A stretch of 64,000 nucleotides of DNA. Origin: Pseudoalteromonas byunsanensis (GTDB lineage Bacteria > Pseudomonadota > Gammaproteobacteria > Enterobacterales > Alteromonadaceae). The DNA lies in the NCBI RefSeq assembly GCF_001854475.1, contig NZ_MNAN01000030.1:1-64000 (forward strand), given 5' to 3'. A program made the position numbers and the translations under genes. The notes beneath the pieces are model-generated. The model worked only from the letters and a program-made list of their open reading frames with translations, was not told the DNA's origin and did not search any database. This document shows, in pieces, positions 8,759 to 18,161 of this stretch. The stretch's first letter is position 1. Each line of letters starts with the position of its first letter.

Positions 8759-11550
8759 TAAAAGTTTACCTCTTCTTTTGGAGCATCCGCGGTGACTTTG
8801 CCCAAACTCGCTAAAATCATTAAAGTTGCACCTACAACGGTAATATAAACACCTAGGTCAAACAGCAACGCACTTGCAAGCTCAATTTTCCCCACTACTG
8901 GTATATCAAAATAGTCAAACCAAGAGGTTAAGAATGGACGGCCAAAGAACCAACTTCCTACCCCCGTCAGCAAGGCGATAGCTATGCCCGATGCGATGAT
9001 TTTTCTGTAATTAATTGTCAGACGTTCTGCTATCCAGTGCGAGCCATGAGCTATGTACTGCAAAATAAACGCTATTGCTGTGATCAAACCTGCAATAAAG
9101 CCGCCGCCAGGTAGGTTGTGTCCACGCAAGAAAATATAGAATGAGACAAGTAACGCTAATGGCAACAAGCTTTGCGAAATACTGGCAAGTAATAGCGGAT
9201 AACGTTCTTTAGCCCATGGACGACCTTCACTGTCACTGGCAGGCATAAATAACGGTAGATTAATGAGTAACTTGTAGATACCTAATGCAGCAATCCCCAA
9301 TACAGTAATCTCTCCTAAGGTATCAAAGCCTCGGAAATCAACAAGGATCACGTTCACTACATTGGTGCCACCACCACCGGTTTTTGCATTGGCAATGAAA
9401 AACTCAGAAATAGAATCCAGTGGTCTGGTGATCATGGCGTAACAAATACTGCCCACCACGACCCCAATTGCTGACGATATTCCAATATCACGTAACAGTC
9501 TGATTGAGCTCGATTCCTTAGGCGTCCTTTGTGGCAAGAAAAACAAAGCCAACATCAGTAAAATGATGGTTACCACTTCTACTGTCAACTGTGTCAACGC
9601 CAGGTCTGGCGCTGAAAAACGAGTAAACGCCACTGACACCATTAAACCAACAACAGATACCATCAATAGTGATACCATCCGTACGTGATGCCAAATCACT
9701 GTGCCAATTGCGCCTATCATCAATAAAGCGGCACCGATCCCGTTGTGCATATCCACCTCAGTAGGTTTCTTGCCTCCAACAAGCTGAGCCATTTCAAACA
9801 AAGGCCAACCAGCACTTATCAATACCACAACAAACATCAACATCAAATAACGTTGCAACGAGCCATTCTCAATAGCCGTAATCTTACGTTGGCTCCACTT
9901 CACTATGTTGTATACGCTGTTATCAAATACTTTTTTGGCATTTAAAGGAGGTAAAGATGCCTGAAATTGGAATAGGTAACGACGCTGAGTATAGATAAGC
10001 AAACCACCACAAACGGCAATACCGCTCATCAATAAAGGTAGATTGAAGCCATGCCACAATGCTACGTGGTATTCGGGTGCATCACCACCCAATACAGCCG
10101 AAGACGCTGTATGAAGAATGCCATCAATAACCAAGTTGGGGAACATACCCACTAACAAACACAGCGCCACTAATATCTCTATTGGCACCCGCATATAACG
10201 TGGTGGTTCGTGAGGTTCCTTTGGTAGGTCAATCGGATCACCGTTGAAAAATACATCATGTATAAATCGCGCTGAATAAGCCACAGAGAAAGCACCCGCA
10301 ACGGTTGCCAAAACAGGGATCAACCAAGACATGGAGCCAAGTAATTGTTGATACAAGGTTTCAGCAAAGAACATTTCTTTAGATAAGAAACCGTTGAGCA
10401 AAGGTACACCAGCCATCGCAGCGGCTGCAACCATCGCCAGTGTGGCGGTATACGGCATATAGCGCCACATACCATTAAGTTTGCGCATATCTCGCGTACC
10501 AGTTTCGTGATCTATAATACCGGTCGCCATGAACAATGATGCTTTAAAGGTTGCGTGATTTATAATATGGAAAATCGCCGCCACTGTCGCTAACTCAGTG
10601 TCTAAACCCAGTAGCAAGGTGATTAACCCCAAATGACTGATGGTAGAGTAAGCAAGTAATCCCTTTAAATCATGTTTAAACAAGGCGACATAGGCTGCAA
10701 ACAACAAGGTTGTCAGTCCGGTTAAACCAACCATAACAAACCACAGATCTGTACCTGCAAGGGCGGGATAAAAACGCGCTAATAAAAATATACCCGCTTT
10801 TACCATAGTAGCTGAGTGTAAGTAAGCACTCACAGGTGTTGGTGCAGCCATTGCGTGGGGCAGCCAGAAATGGAACGGGAACTGCGCTGACTTGGTAAAA
10901 GCGCCCAGCAATACAAGAATAAGCGCCACTTCATACAATCCATGCGCTTGGATCAAGGCTTTACTTTGTAAAATCACATCTAGGTTATAACTGCCAACGA
11001 TATGGCCAAGAATAAGCAGACCAGCCAACAATGCTAAACCACCGCCACCTGTTACTGCCAATGCCATTCTCGCGCCCTTTCGAGCTTCAGATTTGTGGCC
11101 CCAATAACTGATCAGTAAAAATGAGCTTATGCTGGTGAGTTCCCAGAAAATCCATAGCTGTAGCACATTATTTGACATAACAATGCCAAGCATGGCTGTC
11201 ATAAATAACATGAGATAGGAAAACAGCTTCGGCATCGAGTCCTTTTCACTCAGATAGTAACGAGCATAAAAGATGACAAGAATACCTATGCCTAAAATCA
11301 TAAACACAAATAATAGAGCGAGCCCGTCAAGCCTAAAAGCCACTTCAAGCCCCAATAGAGGGATCCAGGCGGCACTTTCACGTAATACATCCCCTGCGAA
11401 CACCGCTGGTGAAATATGAATCGCTAAAGCCAACGCTATAAACGGTGTAACGAGTGTCAACGCAGTAGATTGGTTGCGTGACAACTTACCCGAAAATGAT
11501 GAAAGAATACTGCCGATAAAGGATAGCAAGGGTATCCAAAGCAAAGTCAT
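8758..11550 (-). CDS. mrpA: Mrp Na+/H+ antiporter subunit A fused to subunit B
   Basis: A 930-residue membrane protein. Residues about 1-520 are a NuoL/ND5-like antiporter module ([12 protein letters not shown] with the buried glutamate; [30 protein letters not shown], the quinone-oxidoreductase signature). A MbhE/DUF4040-like segment follows (about 600-760; [18 protein letters not shown]). The end (about 785-925) is an MnhB domain with [15 protein letters not shown]. This A/B fusion marks a group 2, six-gene Mrp operon, common in Gammaproteobacteria and useful for sodium and pH homeostasis in sea water. It is the first gene of the operon; the ATG is preceded by AAAAGG at 8 bases. Confidence 0.95.
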   Translation of the reverse strand: MTLLWIPLLSFIGSILSSFSGKLSRNQSTALTLVTPFIALALAIHISPAVFAGDVLRESAAWIPLLGLEVAFRLDGLALLFVFMILGIGILVIFYARYYLSEKDSMPKLFSYLMLFMTAMLGIVMSNNVLQLWIFWELTSISSFLLISYWGHKSEARKGARMALAVTGGGGLALLAGLLILGHIVGSYNLDVILQSKALIQAHGLYEVALILVLLGAFTKSAQFPFHFWLPHAMAAPTPVSAYLHSATMVKAGIFLLARFYPALAGTDLWFVMVGLTGLTTLLFAAYVALFKHDLKGLLAYSTISHLGLITLLLGLDTELATVAAIFHIINHATFKASLFMATGIIDHETGTRDMRKLNGMWRYMPYTATLAMVAAAAMAGVPLLNGFLSKEMFFAETLYQQLLGSMSWLIPVLATVAGAFSVAYSARFIHDVFFNGDPIDLPKEPHEPPRYMRVPIEILVALCLLVGMFPNLVIDGILHTASSAVLGGDAPEYHVALWHGFNLPLLMSGIAVCGGLLIYTQRRYLFQFQASLPPLNAKKVFDNSVYNIVKWSQRKITAIENGSLQRYLMLMFVVVLISAGWPLFEMAQLVGGKKPTEVDMHNGIGAALLMIGAIGTVIWHHVRMVSLLMVSVVGLMVSVAFTRFSAPDLALTQLTVEVVTIILLMLALFFLPQRTPKESSSIRLLRDIGISSAIGVVVGSICYAMITRPLDSISEFFIANAKTGGGGTNVVNVILVDFRGFDTLGEITVLGIAALGIYKLLINLPLFMPASDSEGRPWAKERYPLLLASISQSLLPLALLVSFYIFLRGHNLPGGGFIAGLITAIAFILQYIAHGSHWIAERLTINYRKIIASGIAIALLTGVGSWFFGRPFLTSWFDYFDIPVVGKIELASALLFDLGVYITVVGATLMILASLGKVTADAPKEEVNF

Positions 11551-11569
11551 AGATTAAACCTTTTTGTTT

Positions 11570-11597
11570 CAGTGTCGTAAATGCACGACCCACACTG
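11570..11597 (-). other. Possible hairpin in the mrpA leader
   Basis: About 20 bases upstream of the mrpA start an outer arm pair CAGTGT / ACACTG encloses an inner GTCGT / ACGAC pair. This could be a structured mRNA leader. There is no poly-T tail, so it is not a terminator. No known riboswitch class is recognised, and no sure promoter was found in 11598-11829. Confidence 0.3.
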
Positions 11598-11829
11598 AGT
11601 GCGTGTCCAAATTAGCATGATTTTAATAATTCTAAATGACACGCTTTGAGCACACAAAACTTCCTCAGTTATACTGTATTAGTGTTTGAGTTGTCTATAG
11701 TTCCACACTCTAGCTGATGATATTTTAGACAACTTTAACAAACAATTCAGATTATATTCATATCTATGTTTCACCTATGACCTGAACTGTACTTACGCGT
11801 AACGTTAACTCAATGTCAGTAACTGTAGA

Positions 11830-12963
11830 CTACCAACTTGAAAGTGTCTCTAATCTGTAACGCTTTGAGTTCACGGCGTTTTGCCACAAAGTGCGATAGC
11901 TCTCAGATAATGGTAATTCCTGGTACTGCATGATACTCCAGCTCTCGCTGGGTTTATACGCTTGATATGCGCCATGTTGACATGTTTCACTAGCATGCCA
12001 ATTTCGCGGAGGCTTTCCCTGAGTAACAATCAAATTAGGAGCAAGCTGACCACTTTGTCTACACAGCCATTGGGCTTTACTCGATGCAACCGCATACTCA
12101 TCCTCAAAGCCACTAAAGTGCATTAGTTCATGTAAAAAAACCTGATAATTATGTTCCGTTGTAAGTGTCATTACCCCTTTTAAAACATTCGCTTTTCCCT
12201 CTCGAGTCATCACCACCAAATAATCCACATTACTGAGTTGTTTGCGATAATCCGTCAATAAACGCTTTACATCACACTGAGCAAATCCACTTAATAGTTC
12301 GCCGCAAGACATAATGTCGCCAACATAAAATACCTCTGACAGGCAATAGCTATCAGGCATTGGCTCTGGTTGCTTTAAATATTGTGCTCGTATAGCATCT
12401 AGCTTAACAACCCCAGAATAATGGTCACTCAGCATCATCACACGGTTTAGACATGTTGAAGCGAACTGCCAACTCGAATAAAGCATCGTTAGCCCGTACT
12501 CAGCCATTGCTGAAAAAGAAAGCTGTTGAGGTAGCTTACCGTGCTCACTGGCTAGCAAAGTGCTTACCTTATCAGTCAAACTTATTACCTCTGTTAGTCT
12601 ATTAAGCTCCCCAAATGCTCGATGTTGCGCAAATACCTGCTGTAAACGTCGCTGCTGTGCCTCTGAGGCTCCAGCGTAATACTTTTGCCAGTACAAACGG
12701 CTAGCATTGTAACGCTTGCTATTTGCAAGCCGAATCGCCCATTCAAATAGCACATCAGGTTTATTTAACACCAACATGCCTCGAATAGTCGAATCAGGTA
12801 ACGTATCAAGCTTGAGACGATGCTGAGCAAAAAAATAGCTTTGCGGATAAGCTGTCAAATAGTAATTGCGAGCGTGTGAGTCTAACAGCTGCGGATGATG
12901 ATGGCTTTGTGACATTATCAATACCACAAAGCCTAACAAAATGGACTTGCTAGCTCGGAGCAT
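11830..12963 (-). CDS. Exported putative zinc metalloprotease-like protein (HExxH)
   Basis: A 377-residue protein I cannot place in a named family. An N-terminal hydrophobic segment (about 7-18) suggests a signal peptide or anchor. The N-terminal half is helical, rich in Tyr, Arg and Gln, and may be repeat-like (about 60-175). Residues 278-282 are HELMH inside FLHELMHFSGFEDEYA, a good match to the HExxH zinc motif, with Glu287 or Asp288/Glu289 as possible further ligands. Six to eight cysteines occur after residue 170, which fits an oxidising compartment. The start overlaps the last 14 bases of nlpI, so it is probably co-transcribed with pnp-nlpI. Given NlpI's role as an adaptor of the protease Prc, an envelope-quality role is conceivable but unproven. 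Confidence 0.6.
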   Translation of the reverse strand: MLRASKSILLGFVVLIMSQSHHHPQLLDSHARNYYLTAYPQSYFFAQHRLKLDTLPDSTIRGMLVLNKPDVLFEWAIRLANSKRYNASRLYWQKYYAGASEAQQRRLQQVFAQHRAFGELNRLTEVISLTDKVSTLLASEHGKLPQQLSFSAMAEYGLTMLYSSWQFASTCLNRVMMLSDHYSGVVKLDAIRAQYLKQPEPMPDSYCLSEVFYVGDIMSCGELLSGFAQCDVKRLLTDYRKQLSNVDYLVVMTREGKANVLKGVMTLTTEHNYQVFLHELMHFSGFEDEYAVASSKAQWLCRQSGQLAPNLIVTQGKPPRNWHASETCQHGAYQAYKPSESWSIMQYQELPLSESYRTLWQNAVNSKRYRLETLSSW

Positions 12964-13828
12964 TACCAGCTAAAAGGTCCAATTCTAGACGAGCGTATTT
13001 ATGCTCAACAAATTCGTAAACGTTGGTGGCAAGCGCCAACTTGAAAAAATCAATTGCAACAGCTTGCTTGCCGCGCGACTGATATAGTTTACCGAGATAA
13101 AAATAGGCTTCACACAAGCGCTCAGCATATTCCTGTTGGCTGGATATACCTTCACCTAATTGTTGCAAAAATTGCCCTTCGCTGAGCTGCCCTAAATACA
13201 ACTGAACCAGTTGGCTTGACCACTGCTGGGGCTCCAGTGCACTGCTGTTTGAACGCAATTGCTCTTTTGCTTTCAACGGGTCGACTTTCTCCTGAGCCAG
13301 ATACAACCACATCATTCGATAAGCATCCTCTGGAGCACGCGCCAAAAATGTTGAGAAATCTTGGCTCGCCAACGCTGGACGATCTCCGTAGTAAAGAGCA
13401 ATACCACGATTCAAGTAACCATATTCATGAGACTCATCCAGCTCTAATAAGGTGTCAAACATATCGTATGCTTGCCCATACTCTTGCAGCAAAGTGTGGT
13501 GAATGCCAAGAAAGTTGTAGACCTCAGCCAAATCAGGCTTCATCTTCACTGCACGGTTAAAATCTATGCGTGCCAATGTTGTCAGCCCTAGGCTGTCATA
13601 GAGCATACCACGGTTGTAAAAAAGCTGGGCCCGTTGCTCTTGTTGTAGATCACTGGCAAGTAAAAATTCCGAATAACGAGCAATCGCAAGTTCATTACTA
13701 AAATTGGACGCCAACGGAACGCTTAGCGGTACATTGATCACATGCTGTGCGTCTTTGTCGGGACTAGATTGACAGCCGAGCAATCCGATGACTAACAAGG
13801 GTAAAAAAAATATGGATGTTAACTTCAT
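12950..13828 (-). CDS. nlpI: Lipoprotein NlpI, TPR adaptor of envelope proteases
   Basis: A 292-residue lipoprotein close to the 294 of E. coli NlpI. The signal sequence ends in LIGLLGC with Cys19 as the lipidated residue; the next residue is Gln, compatible with outer-membrane sorting. At least four TPR units follow (FYNRGMLYDSLGLTTLARID, EVYNFLGIHHTLLQEYGQA, YLNRGIALYYGDRPALA, and one near 245-275). NlpI binds the protease Prc and presents the peptidoglycan hydrolase MepS to it. A strong ribosome binding site (AGAGGAAGGA) precedes the ATG. It follows pnp as in E. coli, with a terminator between the two, and overlaps the HExxH gene downstream. Confidence 0.93.
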   Translation of the reverse strand: MKLTSIFFLPLLVIGLLGCQSSPDKDAQHVINVPLSVPLASNFSNELAIARYSEFLLASDLQQEQRAQLFYNRGMLYDSLGLTTLARIDFNRAVKMKPDLAEVYNFLGIHHTLLQEYGQAYDMFDTLLELDESHEYGYLNRGIALYYGDRPALASQDFSTFLARAPEDAYRMMWLYLAQEKVDPLKAKEQLRSNSSALEPQQWSSQLVQLYLGQLSEGQFLQQLGEGISSQQEYAERLCEAYFYLGKLYQSRGKQAVAIDFFKLALATNVYEFVEHKYARLELDLLAGNAPS

Positions 13829-13877
13829 GTCCTTCCTCTAGTCGCTCTTAGAGCATATGTAGCGGCCATTAAAACAT

Positions 13878-13904
13878 AAAAAAAGGGGCCATACAGCCCC
13901 CTTT
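13878..13904 (-). terminator. Terminator after pnp
   Basis: Minus-strand hairpin GGGGC / GCCCC with a 6-base loop, followed by seven T. It lies 30 bases past the pnp stop, so nlpI is reached by read-through or from its own promoter. Confidence 0.8.
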
Positions 13905-13933
13905 CACTACTATCTTGTTTTATTTACACAAAA

Positions 13934-16072
13934 TTACTCAGCAGGTGCTTCTGGCGCTTGCTCAGAAGGCTGTTCTGTGGTTGTTTCTTGTGCTTCTTTA
14001 ATGCTAAGACGTACGCGACCCTGACGGTCAACTTCTAGTACTTTAACTTTAACTTCTTGGCCTACCGATAAATGGTCAGCTACATTGTTAACGCGCTCAG
14101 CACTGATTTGTGAAATGTGTACTAAACCGTCTTTACCTGGTAGTACATTTACAAACGCACCGAAATCAACAATACGTACTACTTTACCGTTGTAGATAGT
14201 ACCAACTTCAAGCTCGGCCGTAAGTGCTTCAATACGAGAGATCGCATCTTTTGCGCTCAAGCCGTCAGTTGCAGCAATCTTGATTGTGCCATCGTCTTCA
14301 ATCTCAATCGTTGTGCCTGTTTCTTCAGTTAACTGACGAATCGTTGCGCCACCCTTACCGATTACTTCAGCAATCTTCTTAGGTGGAATGTTCATTGTAT
14401 AGATGCGCGGAGCAAACTCAGAAAGCTCAGCTGATGGTGCTGAAATAGCTTCATCCATTACAGATAAGATATGCAAACGAGCTGCTTTAGCTTGTTTTAG
14501 TGCAATTTGCATGATCTCTTTGTTGATACCTTCAATCTTGATATCCATCTGTAATGCAGTAACACCTTGGCTAGTACCTGCAACTTTGAAGTCCATGTCA
14601 CCTAAGTGATCTTCATCACCTAAGATGTCTGAAAGAACAACAAAGTTTTCGTCTTCTTTCACAAGACCCATCGCAATACCGGCAACAGATGCTTTGATTG
14701 GTACACCTGCGTTCATAAGTGCTAGTGACGTACCACACACTGAAGCCATAGAAGATGAACCATTTGATTCTGTGATTTCAGACACAACACGGATCGAGTA
14801 TGGGAATTCCGTCAATGTAGGAAGTACCGCCTGAACACCACGCTTAGCAAGGTTACCGTGACCGATTTCGCGACGCTTTGGTGAACCGATAAACCCTGTC
14901 TCACCTACACAGTAAGGAGGGAAGTTATAGTTCAACATGAAATGGTTTTTGTGCGTACCTGTTAGGTCGTCGATCATCTGTGAATCACGTTCAGTACCTA
15001 ATGTTGCGGTAACTAAAGCTTGCGTTTCACCACGAGTGAAGATAGCTGAACCGTGAGTACGTGGTAATACGCCAGTCATTACGTCTAGTGCACGAACCAT
15101 ATCTGGTTCACGACCATCTATACGTTTTTCACCAGCAATGATACGGCCACGTACAATGTTCTTCTCTAAAGAGCCAAACAGTTTGCCAACTTCCTGAGTA
15201 TCTAGCTCTTCGCCTTCTGTAAGTTCCGCTGTTAGTGCTGCAACAACCGCTTCTTTAGCAACTGAAAGAGCTTCTTTACGCGCTACTTTGTCAGTGATGC
15301 GGTAGGCTTCGCCCACTTTATCTGACGCGAGTGCAGCAATTTTATCTGCAAGTGAAACGTTTTTCTCTGGAGCAGCCCATTCCCAAGTAGGTTTACCTGC
15401 TTGTGCTTTGAACTCTTCTACAGCTTTAACGATCGCCTGAGATTGCTCATGACCGTATACAACCGCGCCGAGCATTTCTTCTTCAGAAAGCACATCGGCT
15501 TCTGACTCAACCATAAGTACCGCGTTTTCAGTACCTGCAACAACCAAATCAAGCTTACTTTCTTCTAGCTCTTTAAGCGTTGGGTTAAGTACGTACTGGC
15601 CATCGATATAACCAACACGCGCCGCGCCGATTGGACCATTAAATGGAATACCTGAAATTGCTAGAGCAGCTGATGTACCAATCATAGCAACCATATCAGG
15701 TTGAATTTCTGGATTTACAGAAACAACCGTTGCAATAACTTGTACTTCATTTACAAAGCCATCAGGGAAAAGTGGACGAATTGGACGGTCAATTAAACGT
15801 GCGATTAGCGTTTCGCCATCGTTTGGACGACCTTCACGCTTTAAGAAACCACCTGGGATACGACCAGCAGCGTACATACGCTCCTGATAGTTAACCGTTA
15901 GTGGGAAAAAGTCCTGGCCTGGTGTTGCTTCACGTTTACCTACCACAGTTACTAGAACTGAAGTATCACCAATGCTTGCAAGTACTGCGCCGTCAGCTTG
16001 ACGAGCAATAGCACCTGTTTCTAGAGTCACAGTGTGTTGACCTAGTTGGAATTCTTTAATAATTGCTTGCAC
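13934..16072 (-). CDS. pnp: Polyribonucleotide nucleotidyltransferase (PNPase)
   Basis: A 3'-5' phosphorolytic exoribonuclease and degradosome component. The family layout is complete: two RNase PH domains (about 1-220 and 310-545) separated by an all-helical part, then a KH domain ([20 protein letters not shown], about 555-610) and an S1 domain ([20 protein letters not shown], about 620-690). I place the start at the GTG at 16072, giving 712 residues beside 711 in E. coli. It matches the family N-terminus ([19 protein letters not shown]) and has TAAGGA 8-12 bases upstream. The longer reading frame from 16111 adds 13 unrelated hydrophobic residues. The gene lies 230 bases after rpsO, beyond a terminator, with a hairpin in its leader. 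Confidence 0.96.
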   Translation of the reverse strand: MQAIIKEFQLGQHTVTLETGAIARQADGAVLASIGDTSVLVTVVGKREATPGQDFFPLTVNYQERMYAAGRIPGGFLKREGRPNDGETLIARLIDRPIRPLFPDGFVNEVQVIATVVSVNPEIQPDMVAMIGTSAALAISGIPFNGPIGAARVGYIDGQYVLNPTLKELEESKLDLVVAGTENAVLMVESEADVLSEEEMLGAVVYGHEQSQAIVKAVEEFKAQAGKPTWEWAAPEKNVSLADKIAALASDKVGEAYRITDKVARKEALSVAKEAVVAALTAELTEGEELDTQEVGKLFGSLEKNIVRGRIIAGEKRIDGREPDMVRALDVMTGVLPRTHGSAIFTRGETQALVTATLGTERDSQMIDDLTGTHKNHFMLNYNFPPYCVGETGFIGSPKRREIGHGNLAKRGVQAVLPTLTEFPYSIRVVSEITESNGSSSMASVCGTSLALMNAGVPIKASVAGIAMGLVKEDENFVVLSDILGDEDHLGDMDFKVAGTSQGVTALQMDIKIEGINKEIMQIALKQAKAARLHILSVMDEAISAPSAELSEFAPRIYTMNIPPKKIAEVIGKGGATIRQLTEETGTTIEIEDDGTIKIAATDGLSAKDAISRIEALTAELEVGTIYNGKVVRIVDFGAFVNVLPGKDGLVHISQISAERVNNVADHLSVGQEVKVKVLEVDRQGRVRLSIKEAQETTTEQPSEQAPEAPAE

Positions 16073-16192
16073 AAATATTTCCTTAATTAAAACAAATATA
16101 AACGCCAACAACTACCAATTACAGTCTTAACCAGACTCACTACTCATTGAATCTACTTAAGCACTACAATTGGCAAACGATGTCGGCGCAAT

Positions 16193-16209
16193 TTCGGCCC
16201 TATGCCGAA
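16193..16209 (-). other. Hairpin in the pnp leader
   Basis: TTCGGC and GCCGAA form a 6-bp stem with a 5-base loop, about 120 bases upstream of the pnp start and downstream of the rpsO terminator. The E. coli pnp leader is cleaved by RNase III in a stem-loop and then degraded with help of PNPase (autoregulation). This stem is much shorter, so equivalence is only a guess. Confidence 0.3.
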
Positions 16210-16238
16210 GTGACCTAGTATACTTGTACAACGGCCAC

Positions 16239-16267
16239 AAAAAAAGGGGCTATTAAGCCCCTTTTTT
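16239..16267 (-). terminator. Terminator after rpsO
   Basis: AAAAAAGGGGC and GCCCCTTTTTT form a long, nearly symmetrical stem with a 6-base loop and a T tail on the minus strand. It is 36 bases past the rpsO stop. The A/T flanks make it potentially bidirectional. Confidence 0.9.
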
Positions 16268-16302
16268 GATGTCGGCCAAAAAGCCAACAAATAATCAAGC
16301 GA

Positions 16303-16572
16303 TTAGCGACGTAGGCCAAGCTCTTTGATTAGTGCAGAGTAACGATCAACGCTCTTACCTTTAAGGTAATCTAGTAAGTTACGACGTTGGCTAACTTTGC
16401 GAAGAAGACCACGACGTGAGTGGAAATCATGCTTGTGGTTAGCAAAGTGACCTTGTAACTTGTTGATGTCAGCAGTAAGAAGTGCAACTTGTACTTCAGG
16501 TGAACCTGTGTCGCCTTCTGCACGTGCGAATTTTGCTACGATTTCTGCTTTTTCTTGGTTGCTTAGTGACAT
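16303..16572 (-). CDS. rpsO: 30S ribosomal protein S15
   Basis: An 89-residue protein, the exact family length. S15 binds 16S rRNA helices 20-22 and starts assembly of the platform. The family core is present: [21 protein letters not shown] and [24 protein letters not shown]. It lies between truB and pnp as in E. coli and has its own promoter in the 108-base gap behind truB. S15 represses its own translation in E. coli through a leader pseudoknot; I could not confirm such a fold here. Confidence 0.97.
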   Translation of the reverse strand: MSLSNQEKAEIVAKFARAEGDTGSPEVQVALLTADINKLQGHFANHKHDFHSRRGLLRKVSQRRNLLDYLKGKSVDRYSALIKELGLRR

Positions 16573-16644
16573 AATAACTCCAAAATAAATTTAAATTGTG
16601 CTTTAGCCGATCACTAATTCAGCCAAAGCGAGTAAGCGGCGCGC

Positions 16645-16663
16645 ATTGTATCAGCAATCTGCG
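16645..16663 (-). promoter_or_regulatory. Promoter of rpsO (extended -10)
   Basis: On the minus strand GCTGATACAAT carries TACAAT (16645-16650) with the upstream TG of an extended -10, followed by the GC-rich stretch GCGCGCC. No good -35 is seen. It sits in the gap between truB and rpsO, where E. coli has the rpsO promoter, and its GC-rich discriminator suits growth-rate control. Confidence 0.6.
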
Positions 16664-16680
16664 CCAGAAACTAGAAAAAC

Positions 16681-17616
16681 TTATTGATTGGTGGCAAGCG
16701 CCCTTTTTGCCTTAAGGTGACCATCCACGTTTCGCTCACCGATCCCAATAAATTGGCCATCTGCAAGCACTTTGACTATCCCTTCTGGCACATCACCACA
16801 CACCACAACCTGACCATGACTAAAGGCAATACCTTGCTGGGTAGAAATTTCTACTGCAGGTAAATCAACCAAAGCACTATCCATCGGTAGGAGTAACTGG
16901 TCAATGTAAGTGGAGGGCTCTAAACCTTCAGCCTTTGCTTGATTAAGCTTTTCTTCCAGCTGTTCAATCGTAACCATTTTTTCACTTGGGTAGTGACCAA
17001 CTTTTGAGCGATGCAGCATTATTACGTGCGCACCACAGCCAAGTTTTTCACCCAAGTCATCAACAATAGTACGAATATAAGTGCCTTTTGAAACATGTGC
17101 TGTCATCTGAATTTCTTCATTATCAGCATCATACTCATCAAGTGTTAAGCTATACACATTGATTTTTCGACACTTTCTTGGCACCTCAATGCCCTCTCGC
17201 GCATATTTGTACAAGGGCTGCCCCTGATACTTAAGCGCAGAGTACATAGAAGGGTATTGGTCAGACTCACCCAGAAAGCTGTCAACAGCCGCTTGAATCG
17301 CAGCCTTATCAACATTAACGGAACGTGTTTCTACCACTTCACCATCAGAGTCAGAAGTTGTTGTACGCTCGCCAAGCTTAGCGCGTACAACATAAGTTTT
17401 GTCTGTATCTAATAAAAACTGTGTAAACTTGGTCGCCTCACCAAAGCAAATAGGTAACATACCTGTAGCCAATGGGTCTAATGCACCGGTATGGCCCGCT
17501 TTTTGTGCGAAGTAAATACCTTTAGCTTGCTGTAACGCTTTATTTGATGAAATCCCTTCGCGCTTGTGCAGAAGCACAATGCCATCAACCGGGCGACCTT
17601 TTGAACGCCTAGCCAT
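16681..17616 (-). CDS. truB: tRNA pseudouridine synthase B (Psi55)
   Basis: A 311-residue enzyme (E. coli 314) that makes pseudouridine 55 in the T loop of nearly all tRNAs. The catalytic aspartate is in HTGALDPLATGMLP (about residue 47). Other family blocks are VDGIVLLHKREGISSN at the N-terminus, YPSMYSALKYQGQPLYKYAREG near 120-140, and a C-terminal PUA-like domain (about 250-311). The ATG overlaps the stop codon of rbfA by one base, so translation is probably coupled. Confidence 0.96.
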   Translation of the reverse strand: MARRSKGRPVDGIVLLHKREGISSNKALQQAKGIYFAQKAGHTGALDPLATGMLPICFGEATKFTQFLLDTDKTYVVRAKLGERTTTSDSDGEVVETRSVNVDKAAIQAAVDSFLGESDQYPSMYSALKYQGQPLYKYAREGIEVPRKCRKINVYSLTLDEYDADNEEIQMTAHVSKGTYIRTIVDDLGEKLGCGAHVIMLHRSKVGHYPSEKMVTIEQLEEKLNQAKAEGLEPSTYIDQLLLPMDSALVDLPAVEISTQQGIAFSHGQVVVCGDVPEGIVKVLADGQFIGIGERNVDGHLKAKRALATNQ

Positions 17617-18050
17617 TACTTTTGCTCATTCTCAGAAGAATTATCAGAAGGGTTCTCAGAAGAATTCTCAGATGAATCTGGGCCACGTTTTTCATTGTCT
17701 TCTCGAATAACCGTATCGACTAAGTTAGAAATACGCATACCTTCTAGTAGAGAATTATCTACTACGAAGCGCAGTTCTGGCATGATACGCGCACGAATAC
17801 GCTTACCTAATACTGAGCGAATGTAGCCAGTAGCATCATTTAAAATCGCAACGCTTTGTTTCGTCTTATCTTCATCAGTAGTATTAAGTACCGTGATAAA
17901 GATTTTTGCGTAAGATAAGTCCCTCGAAACTTCGACGGCCGATACCGTTACAAATCCTAAACGGGGATCTTTAATTTCACGTTGTAGAATGACTGCAATC
18001 TCTTTTTGAATCTGCTGAGCCACTCTGTCTGTGCGAGAAAATTCTCTCAT
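17616..18050 (-). CDS. rbfA: Ribosome-binding factor A
   Basis: A KH-fold protein needed for late maturation of the 16S rRNA 5' end and for growth in the cold. It matches E. coli RbfA throughout: [54 protein letters not shown] and [16 protein letters not shown] use the ATG at 18050 (144 residues) because the three extra residues from the GTG at 18059 are not in the family. The tail is a low-complexity Ser/Asn/Glu repeat ([17 protein letters not shown]), longer than in E. coli. A hairpin lies between infB and this gene. Confidence 0.95.
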   Translation of the reverse strand: MREFSRTDRVAQQIQKEIAVILQREIKDPRLGFVTVSAVEVSRDLSYAKIFITVLNTTDEDKTKQSVAILNDATGYIRSVLGKRIRARIMPELRFVVDNSLLEGMRISNLVDTVIREDNEKRGPDSSENSSENPSDNSSENEQK

Positions 18051-18115
18051 TTTCACCACTTATAAAATTAACTTATTGAAAAATAAAAATAAGTTTTATT
18101 TAAACACAATAGACA

Positions 18116-18139
18116 AAATGGGGGCTATTGCCCCCATTT
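18116..18139 (-). terminator. Terminator-like hairpin between infB and rbfA
   Basis: A perfect 10-bp stem AAATGGGGGC / GCCCCCATTT with a 4-base loop lies 23 bases past the infB stop, inside an operon conserved in other Gammaproteobacteria. The T run is short (TTTTGTC), so partial termination, a processing site or 3'-end protection are all possible. Confidence 0.65.
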
Positions 18140-18161
18140 CAATCATCATATCAGCATTGAA

